Assembly (NCBI GenBank): GCA_016714935.1
Contig: JADKBU010000029.1
Location: 1 to 58,096 of the forward strand
Length of the DNA stretch: 58,096 nt
Origin: Candidatus Accumulibacter propinquus
Lineage (GTDB): Bacteria; Pseudomonadota; Gammaproteobacteria; Burkholderiales; Rhodocyclaceae
Reading direction: 5' to 3'
Both the position numbers and the translations under genes were made by a program. Below are positions 18,496 to 26,308 of this stretch, piece after piece. Position 1 is the first letter of the stretch; each line of letters begins with the position of its first letter. Below the pieces are notes generated by a model, which had not been told where the DNA came from, searched no databases, and saw only the letters and a list, made by a program, of their open reading frames with translations.

Positions 18496-18658
18496 TGGGC
18501 GTTAGCCATTGCTCTAATCGAAATAGAAAGATTATTATATTCACTATCAATGTAGTCTCATGGATTTTTCGTACATGCACCTTTGGCGATGACTTTGCGC
18601 CGACGCCGATGGTCACGTAATTGCGCCACACAGAGCACCGGTAAGGGGTCGCGACTCG
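18496..18658. promoter_or_regulatory. AT-rich divergent control region, MarR gene / antiporter operon
   Basis: The segment from about 18525 to 18580 is strongly AT-rich (AAGATTATTATATTCACTA) in a GC-rich setting and lies between two divergent transcripts. It is the expected place for both promoters and a MarR operator. I could not define a single clean palindrome. Confidence 0.5.
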
Positions 18659-19888
18659 ATGTTCAATTCGATCCAGATTTTCGGCATGGCGCTTCTTGGC
18701 GGCCTGGGTGCAGGCGAGGTTTCGCGTCGAGCTTTGGCTTTACCACGGACCACCGGCTACGTCTTTTTTGGGCTGCTGGTCGGCCAGAGCGGACTGGGGT
18801 GGATAGCGCCTTATCACATCGAATCCAACCAGATTTTCATCGATCTGGCACTGGGCCTGATCCTGTTCGAATTGGGCTATCAAGTTCCGCTGGTGGCGAT
18901 CAGCGAAGGATGGAGCCGACTGCGCGCGGGGTTGCTGATCTCCCTGACCACAGGTGCGACCGTAGTACTGACGCTCCTGGCCATGGACTTCTCCGCCAGA
19001 TCCGCAGTCTTTGCGGCAGCCCTTTGTCTGGCCACTTCGCCAGCGATCACGATTGCGACCTGCAGCGACGTAGGCGCCAGAGGAGACAAAACCGGCTTGC
19101 TGTTCACCATGGTGGCAACCACTGGATGCGTTGCCTTTGTGATCTCGACTTGGTCCATGCCCTTTCTGGTTGAGGACGAGACAAGCCGTTACCTTGTCAG
19201 CGCCTGGACGGCGACCCAGGAACTTGGTGCGGCCGTCGTGCTCGGTGGATTGTGCGCCGGGTTGGTGCTGATTGGCGCGCGGTTCCTGGGGCAGCGGCCA
19301 GAACACCAGCACCTGCTGATTCTGGGTACCATCGTTCTGGGTGTTGGAACCGCCATTTACCTGGATATCTCGGTGCTGCTGCCGATGCTGCTCTTTGGTT
19401 GCCTGACGCGAGCTCTTGACCAGAAGCAGCAGGTCGTTGCCATCCGGATTGCCAGTGATGCCAGGATCTTTCTGGTAGCCACGTTCGTTCTTGCCGGAGC
19501 CATCCTGGATCTTGGCGTGCTAATGGCATACTGGCTGGAAGCACTTGTACTCGTGATGGCACGCTTCTCAGGGCAAATCGCAGGGGTTTTCTGGAATCGG
19601 CATCGCCTCGGTTTGAACACTGAATCGTCAATTTACTTGTCTATTGGGTTGCAGCCGATGTCAAGCATTGCTCTGGTTCTTCTTGCCAACATGCAGACGC
19701 TCTACTCCGGTCTTGAGCCACGGCTGACGGGCGCCTTGCTGGCGACGATTCTCCTCATGCAGTTGCTTGGTCCCCTGGCCACGCAGACGGCGATCAAGGG
19801 CTTCGGCGAGGCAACATGTCTACAATCGGACGACCCGGCAGTGGACAAGACTGCCTCAGACAGAGATTCCTGGGAAAACAAATCATGA
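18659..19888 (+). CDS. CPA2-type cation:proton antiporter (first of two in the operon)
   Basis: A 409-residue, almost wholly hydrophobic membrane protein with about 11-12 segments. GYVFFGLLVGQSGLGWI near residue 40 and DLALGLILFELGYQV near 70 are typical of the Kef/NapA half of the CPA2 superfamily, and LATSPAITIATCSDVGARG near 120 is in the position of the ion-binding discontinuous helix. There is no C-terminal RCK domain, so it is not a standard KefB/KefC. A purine-rich AAGGGG precedes the start. The last four bases overlap the next gene, the first of three such overlaps in this operon. The ion moved (Na+ or K+) is unknown. Confidence 0.8.
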   Translation: MFNSIQIFGMALLGGLGAGEVSRRALALPRTTGYVFFGLLVGQSGLGWIAPYHIESNQIFIDLALGLILFELGYQVPLVAISEGWSRLRAGLLISLTTGATVVLTLLAMDFSARSAVFAAALCLATSPAITIATCSDVGARGDKTGLLFTMVATTGCVAFVISTWSMPFLVEDETSRYLVSAWTATQELGAAVVLGGLCAGLVLIGARFLGQRPEHQHLLILGTIVLGVGTAIYLDISVLLPMLLFGCLTRALDQKQQVVAIRIASDARIFLVATFVLAGAILDLGVLMAYWLEALVLVMARFSGQIAGVFWNRHRLGLNTESSIYLSIGLQPMSSIALVLLANMQTLYSGLEPRLTGALLATILLMQLLGPLATQTAIKGFGEATCLQSDDPAVDKTASDRDSWENKS

Positions 19889-20667
19889 GCAGACGCCCGC
19901 TACGCATTGGTCTCTCCGCACGCATCTATCACCCAGTGGTCGGCGCCACTGGTTTGCAGTCGAAATCGCTGCAGTACCTCGAGCAATCGGTGGCGCACTG
20001 GGTGATGTCCCGCGAAGTGATGGTGTTCATGATCCCCGCAGTCAGTGGCGACGCCATGGTTCATCGCAGCAGCATCCGGCTCTCGGACTACCCGGAGTAT
20101 CTCGATGGCCTCATTCTCCAGGGCGGAGCCGACATCAGCCCACAAAGCTACGGGGAGGAGCCGTCGCAACCTGACTGGGCTGGCGACCGGGTACGCGACG
20201 CCTACGAAATGGAGCTTCTCCACGAATTCATGGAAGCCGGCAAGGCGGTGCTCGGCATCTGTCGCGGCGCCCAACTGATCAACGTGGCGCTTGGCGGGAC
20301 ACTCTATCAGGACATTGCCACACAGATCGAAGCGGCGGACGAGCACGTCCATAGCGATTACGACCAGCACAGCCATGCGGTCGAGTGGGCCGCAAAGTCC
20401 GGCTTGGCGAAGCTCTATCCGGGCAAGACCGGTGGGCGGGTGGTGTCGATACATCATCAGGCGATCCGAGCATTGGGTCGGGAACTGCGGGTCGAAGCGC
20501 GCAGCACCGGGGACGGCCTGATCGAAGCCATTCGCCTGCAAGGTAGACCGTATGTTCTGGGCTTGCAGTGGCACCCGGAGTTCCATCCTCCCGGCAGCGA
20601 AGATCTGTTGGACTGCACGCCAATCCTCGACGAGTTTCTCGCTGCCGCGCGCGGCCGACTTTGGTGA
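19885..20667 (+). CDS. Class I glutamine amidotransferase-like gamma-glutamyl hydrolase (peptidase C26, PuuD-like)
   Basis: A 260-residue single-domain enzyme. The Cys nucleophile is in GICRGAQLINVALGG (about residue 124), the oxyanion/specificity segment is LILQGGADISP (~78-88), and the His-Glu pair is in LQWHPEF (~230). HQAIRALG near 195 is typical of the PuuD group, which hydrolyses gamma-glutamyl amide bonds such as gamma-glutamyl-GABA. ATG 19885 overlaps the antiporter stop. Placing it next to a gamma-glutamyl-forming ligase two genes later suggests the operon both makes and breaks a gamma-glutamyl compound (inference). Confidence 0.85.
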   Translation: MSRRPLRIGLSARIYHPVVGATGLQSKSLQYLEQSVAHWVMSREVMVFMIPAVSGDAMVHRSSIRLSDYPEYLDGLILQGGADISPQSYGEEPSQPDWAGDRVRDAYEMELLHEFMEAGKAVLGICRGAQLINVALGGTLYQDIATQIEAADEHVHSDYDQHSHAVEWAAKSGLAKLYPGKTGGRVVSIHHQAIRALGRELRVEARSTGDGLIEAIRLQGRPYVLGLQWHPEFHPPGSEDLLDCTPILDEFLAAARGRLW

Positions 20668-20680
20668 GCACAACGGATCG

Positions 20681-21955
20681 ATGCTGAACGGCATCCTGTC
20701 GCCGGCACGCACCGCCTGGGAAGGATTGCAGGAGCGCCTCTTCTTCCTGCCACCCTTCCCCGATGAACTCGATTCTCTCGCCTTGTTCAGCATGCTGCTG
20801 GTCGTCGGTTTGCTGGTCGGTGAGTGGTTGCGCGCCAAACTGGGCTGGCCCAAAGTCATCGGCTACGTCCTGGCAGGAACGTTCTTCGGCCCCTCCATGC
20901 TCGGCTGGATCAGCATTGAGGCACTGGCCCAGATACGGCCGATGGCCGATGCAGCACTCGGACTCCTGATGCTCGAGATCGGCCGACGCCTCGACCTGCG
21001 TTGGCTCGGTGATAACCGCGATTTGCTCAGAGCAACGATTGGCGAGATCACCCTCTCCTTCACGGCCATTTTCCTCTTCGCCTGGGGTTTCGTTGGGTTG
21101 ATGCCGGCATGGGCGGCCGCGGCCGCAGCCGTAACCATGGCCTCGGCGCCGGCGGTTGTCCTGCTGACCGTCGAGGAATCGAGCGCGCAGGGGCAGGTCA
21201 CCGAACAAATAATCCTGCATACGGCGCTGAGTGCGGCGGCGTCATTTGTCGTCTTTGTTGTCGTCGTCGGCGTGGTGCACGCGGAATACAGCGACGACTG
21301 GCTGAATGCCGTAGCCCATCCGCTGTGGGTTGTGGTCGGTTCCTTGATAATCGCCTGGCTGATGGCGCTTCTCGCTCGTCTGGTCGCGGCGCTGTTGCCG
21401 AAGCGCTCGCTGGCACAGGTCTTCATCCTCGTGGCCACGGCCCTGCTCGCCGTCGGCACTGCCCGCATGCTGGCGGTGCCGGTCTTTCTGACGCTTTTCC
21501 TGATGGGGGTGATCCTGTCGTTCAGCGATCAGGAAAGAACGCTCAGCTATACCAACCTGCCGGAAGGACACTGGTTGCTGGCGATCATCCTCTTCGTCGT
21601 CGTCGGCGCTTCGCTGCCCTGGCAGGACTTCACCTGGCTGATCGGACTGCAGGCGATTGGCCTGTTGATCGTTCGGGCGGTGGCCAAGGTGACTGCCGTG
21701 GCATGGGCTGGCGGTGGTCTGTGCGTTGCCAGGAGAGTACTGGTTGGCATCGGCATTCAGCCGCTGTCGGCAACTGCCGTCTTTATGGCTTATGAAATCG
21801 CCGGACTCTACCCGGAAATCGGCCGTTCATCGCTGTCATTGCCGCTGTTTGCGGCCGCCATCATGGAACTTGCCGGCCCTGCCCTCTGCCGTTTCGCGGT
21901 GACGCGCGCCGGCGAGACCGCGGCGACCGACAACAGCAAGGAAGGAGTGGCATGA
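20681..21955 (+). CDS. CPA2-type cation:proton antiporter (second in the operon)
   Basis: A 424-residue membrane protein of the same superfamily as the first antiporter but clearly different in sequence. KVIGYVLAGTFFGPSMLGWI near residue 60, DAALGLLMLEIGRRLDL near 95, and MASAPAVVLLTVEESSAQG near 155 are the CPA2 landmarks. There is no RCK domain. ATG 20681 is 13 bases after the amidotransferase stop and has only a weak ribosome binding site. It ends in a four-base overlap with ybdK. Two unlike antiporters in one operon could form a heteromer or act on two membranes or ions; this is open. Confidence 0.8.
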   Translation: MLNGILSPARTAWEGLQERLFFLPPFPDELDSLALFSMLLVVGLLVGEWLRAKLGWPKVIGYVLAGTFFGPSMLGWISIEALAQIRPMADAALGLLMLEIGRRLDLRWLGDNRDLLRATIGEITLSFTAIFLFAWGFVGLMPAWAAAAAAVTMASAPAVVLLTVEESSAQGQVTEQIILHTALSAAASFVVFVVVVGVVHAEYSDDWLNAVAHPLWVVVGSLIIAWLMALLARLVAALLPKRSLAQVFILVATALLAVGTARMLAVPVFLTLFLMGVILSFSDQERTLSYTNLPEGHWLLAIILFVVVGASLPWQDFTWLIGLQAIGLLIVRAVAKVTAVAWAGGGLCVARRVLVGIGIQPLSATAVFMAYEIAGLYPEIGRSSLSLPLFAAAIMELAGPALCRFAVTRAGETAATDNSKEGVA

Positions 21956-23106
21956 GCCAGCCAATCGCCGAATTCAGACAGAGCCAGCCACTGACCCTGG
22001 GAGTCGAGCTTGAGTTGCAGCTGGTTTCCGTGCGCGATTTTGATTTGACTCGCGGAGCGACGGATCTTCTCGGCAGCATGGACTACGATGGCCGCTTTGG
22101 TGAGATCAAGCTTGAAATTACCGAAAGCATGATCGAGGTCAGCACCCTGCCGCGCACACTCGTCGATGGCATTGCTGCCGATCTGGTCGGCCTCCGGCAA
22201 GCGCTTGTCAGTCAGTGCGTACGCAACCATATCTCCGTTTGCGGCGGCGGCACGCATCCCTTCCACCGCTGGGCGGAGCGGCGGATTTGTCCGGGTGATC
22301 GCTTCGATGAGATCTCCCAGCGTTATGGCTACCTGGCCAAGCAATTCACGGTCTTTGGCCAGCACATTCATGTCGGCTGTACGTCGGGTGACGAAGCGAT
22401 CTGGATAACGCAAGCCCTGGGACCCTATGTGCCGATCTTCATCGCGTTATCGGCTTCGTCACCATTCGTCGATGGCGAAGACACGCTGTTCCAGTCCTCT
22501 CGCCTGAACGCCGTCTCGGCCTTCCCCTTGAGCGGACAATGCCCGGAATTACGCGACTGGGCAGACTTCATTGAACACTTTTCCTTTCTGCAGGCCTGTG
22601 GTATTGCTCGCAGCATCAAGGACCTTTACTGGGATATCCGCCCAAAACCCGAATTCGGCACGGTAGAAATCCGCGTTTGCGATACGCCACTGACGGTCGA
22701 GCGCGCCGCAGCCCTGGCGGCCTTGGCGCAAAGTCTGGTACGCCATCTCTTGCGAACTCGACCCGCGCTCAACACTCAACGGCAACTGTATGTCGCCCGC
22801 TACAACAAGTTTCAGGCGTGCCGCTATGGTTTCGATGGGCGGATCTCGGATCCTGTCAGCCTGCGGCAAGTCCCTCTCCGGCAGATCGCCCGTGAACTAC
22901 TCGCTGCGTTGGTCGAGGATGCCCGAGAACTTGGCTGTTCAGCATGGCTTGAATTGCTGCAGGCCTCCCTGGCAGGAGAGATCTCCGACTCCAGATGGTT
23001 GCGCGGGCGTCAGGCCATCCACAAAAACCTGAACGATGTCGTCCGTGAGGCCACAATGCGCTTTAGCAATAAAGGGAGCCTGCACCTTGCCGAGGGACAG
23101 CGATGA
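21952..23106 (+). CDS. YbdK-type carboxylate-amine ligase (glutamate-cysteine ligase 2 family)
   Basis: A 384-residue GCS2-family enzyme. LTLGVELELQLV (about residues 14-25) carries the metal-binding Glu pair, EIKLEITESMIEVST (44-58) the second set, GGGTHPFHRW near 98 and GQHIHVGC near 130 complete the ATP/metal site, and GTVEIRVCDTPLT near 235 closes it. The family joins the side-chain carboxyl of glutamate to an amine; E. coli YbdK has weak gamma-glutamylcysteine-forming activity. All the motif residues I can check are present. ATG 21952 overlaps the antiporter stop and the gene's own stop overlaps the next start. Confidence 0.87.
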   Translation: MSQPIAEFRQSQPLTLGVELELQLVSVRDFDLTRGATDLLGSMDYDGRFGEIKLEITESMIEVSTLPRTLVDGIAADLVGLRQALVSQCVRNHISVCGGGTHPFHRWAERRICPGDRFDEISQRYGYLAKQFTVFGQHIHVGCTSGDEAIWITQALGPYVPIFIALSASSPFVDGEDTLFQSSRLNAVSAFPLSGQCPELRDWADFIEHFSFLQACGIARSIKDLYWDIRPKPEFGTVEIRVCDTPLTVERAAALAALAQSLVRHLLRTRPALNTQRQLYVARYNKFQACRYGFDGRISDPVSLRQVPLRQIARELLAALVEDARELGCSAWLELLQASLAGEISDSRWLRGRQAIHKNLNDVVREATMRFSNKGSLHLAEGQR

Positions 23107-24365
23107 AGCAATGGCTAACATTGCTGGCGTTGACGGTACCTTTGGCATGGCCACTGCATGCGGCAGAGGAGTGTGTGATCGAGTCGGTCCCCAGGGGCAC
23201 AAAGGGCCCTGGCCCATGGATCGACCAGGACAACTGGTTAGCTCCTGAAAATCTTCGCATCGGCTTGCAGTCATTCGGCAGCTTCATGCCGTTGCTGAAA
23301 ATCAGAGTGACAGCTACAGGCCACATTCTCCGCCCGGCTCCTCGACAGATCGAGCTCGACAAGCTCAAGGCCCGCGACCCGCTCGATCAGCAGCAGCGCG
23401 ATATCGGTTTCCTGCTGGCCACGCGCTTGTATGCTGATGGCTTGTTAGTGCTGCGCGACGGTAAGGTGGCTGGCGAGCGCTACTGGAATGGGCTGGTTGC
23501 ACAGGACCAGCGACTGCTGCTTGGCGCAACCCGACCACTGCTCTCCCTGATGGGTGCAATGGCAGTAGCCCAGGGCAAGCTCTCGCCGGACCGGTCAATC
23601 ATTCGCTACGTACCGGCCCTTAGTGGGCAGACGGGGTTGCGGAAGTTGTCAATTCGGCGCCTCCTCGAAGGAGAGAGTAGCTTCGATTGGTCGTCGCAGG
23701 ACGTCGATGACTGGCTGGTGTCAGGTGGATGGAACTTCGGCAAGACCGCCAGCGGGATTCGGGCATGGCTTAACCAACCGGGCCGCTGGGAAAGGGGCTT
23801 TGCCACGAACCAGCAACTCGGCGAAGTCGGACCTGACACCGACCTGCTCGTCTGGGCACTGGCCGAAAGTTACCGGCTACCGCTGGCCCAGATCTTTTGC
23901 GAAGAAGTATTTGAAAAACTCCGGCCCGAGAATGCAGCCTTCTGGCTGACCGACACGCAGGGAACGGAACTGTCCGCTGGATTGGCTCTTTCGCTTCGTG
24001 ATTTTGCCCGTTTGGGGCAACTGCTGATCGATGCCAGGAACAGCAGTCGACGCAGCAGGATTCCAAACTGGTTCATCGAGACGCTGACCGCCTCAACCGG
24101 GCTGCGAACAGCAAACACTTCGGATCTCAGAGGCCTGAAAAAAGGCAGCGAATTTCGCTACGGCTTTGTCCACCTCGGCGGTGCGCAGAACCGCATCGCC
24201 ATTCTGGGACCGTACGGCAACAGCCTGTACATCGATTTTGATCGTCGACTGGTGATTGCCATTTATGCTGCCTATCCTAGGGATCACACCGCAGGAATGC
24301 GGGCTACACTTGAGCAGATATGGGACACCCTGGCTTCTGCAACGCAGCCGATTGGCAAGCGTTGA
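23103..24365 (+). CDS. Secreted serine-hydrolase (class C beta-lactamase) fold protein with degenerate active site
   Basis: A 420-residue protein with a signal peptide (MKQWLTLLALTVPLAWPLHA), so periplasmic. It keeps the layout of the 6-aminohexanoate hydrolase/beta-lactamase group: DGLLVLRDGKVAGERYWNG near 120, then the helix that normally starts with Ser-x-x-Lys. Here it reads GATRPLLSL, so Ser is Gly and Lys is Arg. The later Tyr motif (usually Y-x-S-x-D-T) reads EVGPDTD, and the final HGxGGQ-type loop reads LGPYGNSLYID. All three catalytic motifs are changed while the frame is intact, which points to a selected non-enzymatic role. ATG 23103 overlaps the ybdK stop. Confidence 0.75.
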   Translation: MKQWLTLLALTVPLAWPLHAAEECVIESVPRGTKGPGPWIDQDNWLAPENLRIGLQSFGSFMPLLKIRVTATGHILRPAPRQIELDKLKARDPLDQQQRDIGFLLATRLYADGLLVLRDGKVAGERYWNGLVAQDQRLLLGATRPLLSLMGAMAVAQGKLSPDRSIIRYVPALSGQTGLRKLSIRRLLEGESSFDWSSQDVDDWLVSGGWNFGKTASGIRAWLNQPGRWERGFATNQQLGEVGPDTDLLVWALAESYRLPLAQIFCEEVFEKLRPENAAFWLTDTQGTELSAGLALSLRDFARLGQLLIDARNSSRRSRIPNWFIETLTASTGLRTANTSDLRGLKKGSEFRYGFVHLGGAQNRIAILGPYGNSLYIDFDRRLVIAIYAAYPRDHTAGMRATLEQIWDTLASATQPIGKR

Positions 24366-24393
24366 AGCATGAGGTGAGAATATGCGGAAGTAA

Positions 24394-24794
24394 GTCAGGA
24401 ACAGCTTGACTACCACGTCGATACCGAACCACAGGATGACCAGCGGAATCAACGCCAGCAGCGGAATGTTGCGAATCATCTGCAGGCTGGTGTCGAGAGC
24501 GATTTCCATTTTTCGGAAAGATCCGGTCAACAGACCGAGGATGAGACCCAGCCCGCCGCCGATGGCGAAACCGGCAAGCGCCCTGCCGGCGCTGACCCGG
24601 ATGTGGGTCCATAACTCGCCGGACAGCGCCAGTGTCCAGCCGGCTTTCAGGACGGCGAACGGTTCCGGCAGGATGCGGGTAGACAGCCAACCGAAGAGCG
24701 CCGACAGTTCCCAGATGACCAGGATGGCAATCGGCAGGAGCCAGGGCAACAGGCCCCTGGCACCCTCCCCGAGGGCCTTGATCGGTGATTTCAT
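24394..24794 (-). pseudogene. ssuC: Truncated sulfonate ABC permease (SsuC-like)
   Basis: From ATG 24794 the text is a good SsuC: WLLPIAILVIWELSALFGWL (first membrane segment), LPEPFAVLKAGWTLALSGELWTHI, AGFAIGGGLGLILGLLTG, and the loop IPLLALIPLVILWFGID. Homology stops near 24394, right after VVKLFL, where the usual tail of ~110 residues (three segments) is missing. The break falls 30 bases from the stop of the convergent operon. This looks like a recombination junction that cut the permease. Confidence 0.7.
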
Positions 24795-24851
24795 GCGCTT
24801 CTCCTGCAGGCGACCGGCGGACCGTATGCAGCGGTCAACGCGGCGTTGATG

Positions 24852-25067
24852 TCAGAGCTTGGCGATCGAGACTTCGGTTGCCTTGACCAGCGCCAGCACC
24901 TCGGTGCCCACCTGCAGTTGCAATTCCTTGACTGACCGTGAGGTGATCACGGATGTGACGATGCCATGTTCGGTTTCGACGTCGACCTCGGATACGACGG
25001 GGCCGTCGATAATTTCCCTGATGCGGCCGCGAAACTGGTTTCTGGCGTTGATGGACTGGATCGGCAC
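24852..25067 (-). CDS. TOBE/molbindin domain protein, SsuF-like
   Basis: A 71-residue single TOBE domain: SINARNQFRGRIREI, DVETEHGIVTSVITSRSVKELQL, VGTEVLALVKATEVSIAKL. This is the molbindin fold that binds molybdate or similar oxyanions. Pseudomonas sulfonate operons end with such a protein, SsuF, and here it lies just upstream of the ssuC fragment on the same strand. Hence it is probably a survivor of an ssu operon. Confidence 0.8.
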   Translation of the reverse strand: MPIQSINARNQFRGRIREIIDGPVVSEVDVETEHGIVTSVITSRSVKELQLQVGTEVLALVKATEVSIAKL

Positions 25068-25579
25068 GATGATCTCCGTGGGGTGAATGATCCGGCCATT
25101 GTGGGCAGTGCTGACAGGCTCGACAAATAAGAAGAAATGCCAAGCTTATTACTCGCGAGCCCTGGAGTGGTATCCGCAGTTCATCCGGAAACCGACGCCG
25201 TACGGGCGCGTTCCGCTGGAGATCGCTGTGTTCGTCTCGGCCTGCCGCCGCGCGTACGCTGCCGTGGTGCTCAAGCGCGAAGTGATGATCCGTCACGAAT
25301 CCTTCGCCACGGGAGAACCCGACGCAACGATCAGTCCCACCTTCCCCGCCATCTCGTCCAGGCGCTCAATCCGCAGGCGGCGGCAGGTTTCCCTTACCAA
25401 AGACCGGACTAAGGTCACTGTCCACGGCTTGTTCACAGCTTGCCCACAGGGTTGCCAGCGGGTTCTGGGGACAGGAACGGCTATCCACAGGCTGTCCACA
25501 GCTTGCCATAGGTGAAATCTCGGATGGCATCCTTGGCTACCGAAACGAACAGCATCACCAACCAGGCAGCCGGTTACTG
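25068..25579. other. Noncoding gap of ~510 bp
   Basis: No gene is convincing here. Readings in several frames exist but have no recognisable domain and no ribosome binding sites. The right half (25417-25507) holds a cluster of DnaA-box-like repeats, listed separately. The left part adjoins the ssuF-like gene. Confidence 0.4.
25417..25507 (+). repeat. Cluster of DnaA-box-like CCACAG repeats
   Basis: Within 91 bases there are four near matches to the nine-base DnaA box: TTGTTCACA (25429), TTGCCCACA (25440), CTATCCACA (25481) and CTGTCCACA (25492), plus a diverged CTGTCCACG at 25418. TTGTTCACA and CTATCCACA each differ from TTWTNCACA at one position. CACAGCTTGCC is repeated directly at 25435 and 25497. 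All are in the same orientation. No gene of a replication system is nearby. Confidence 0.45.
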
Positions 25580-26029
25580 TCAGTCCTTGCGCAACTCCAC
25601 GCGACCGTCGATGACCTGTACCCGGTCACCCTTGCGCGGCACCGGCTCGTCCGCCTGCTCGATGAAGGCGTAACTGCCGTCATCGTAACGAACGGTGAGC
25701 ACGTAGCTGACAAGCGGGGCCCCGGCCTTGCGCGCATCCCGAACGCTGCTGCCGCTGCCGATGATCGGCGTGGTCGTCAAGCTGCCGCCCATCCCGCTCA
25801 TCTCGCCCCGTGCAACGGCGGCAGGGTTGCGACCGCGCGCGGGCTCGCGGTTCTGCGTGCGTATGCCGGTGACCACGCCGCAGCGCTCGCATGGCCCGCT
25901 GCGCTGTTCTTCGAGCAACACGCGATAATCCTCCTCGTCACTCGGCAGTTGCAGGCTGCTTTGCGCCAGCGACAGCGGGGGCATGGCCAGAAGCAGCCAG
26001 ACGGCCGCCAGCATTCTTGTGCTCTGCAT
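25580..26029 (-). CDS. Secreted hypothetical protein, 149 aa
   Basis: ATG 26029 follows AGGAGAG at good spacing. The signal peptide (MLAAVWLLLAMPPLSLAQ) is clear. The mature part contains a CERCG motif (about residue 49), GIRTQNREPARGRNP, and a C-terminal segment (VSYVLTVRYDDGSYAFIEQ ... KGDRVQVIDGRVEL) like the tail of SlyB/PcpY-type outer-membrane proteins, although no lipobox is seen. It is probably periplasmic or outer-membrane associated. Confidence 0.65.
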   Translation of the reverse strand: MQSTRMLAAVWLLLAMPPLSLAQSSLQLPSDEEDYRVLLEEQRSGPCERCGVVTGIRTQNREPARGRNPAAVARGEMSGMGGSLTTTPIIGSGSSVRDARKAGAPLVSYVLTVRYDDGSYAFIEQADEPVPRKGDRVQVIDGRVELRKD

Positions 26030-26308
26030 CAGAAACTCTCCTCGCGAGACTGGTATTCGAAGGCCGACGTGCCGCAACACCGTGCACCGCCAGGCTCGCG
26101 CCGATGTTAATGCGAAAGTCGGCTGAGCGGCTCGGGAATCGCTCTCTTGCCGAAGTGGGGGCCCTCGTGATTCCCGTTTCTGACGGCAGCAGGCGAGCTT
26201 CGCCCGTACTGCGGCATACGCCAGGCCTTCGAAAGCACGCTAGTATTCCCCTCTCCGGCCAGTGTCCGATGCCCCGGAGCAAACCCACCACCCTTACCAA
26301 CGCGTGCC

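Noticed and set aside
25087..25515. Long plus-strand frame between the ssuF-like gene and the secreted protein gene
   Set aside because: No ribosome binding site, no domain, and the composition is that of noncoding DNA; its last third is made of the DnaA-box-like repeats.
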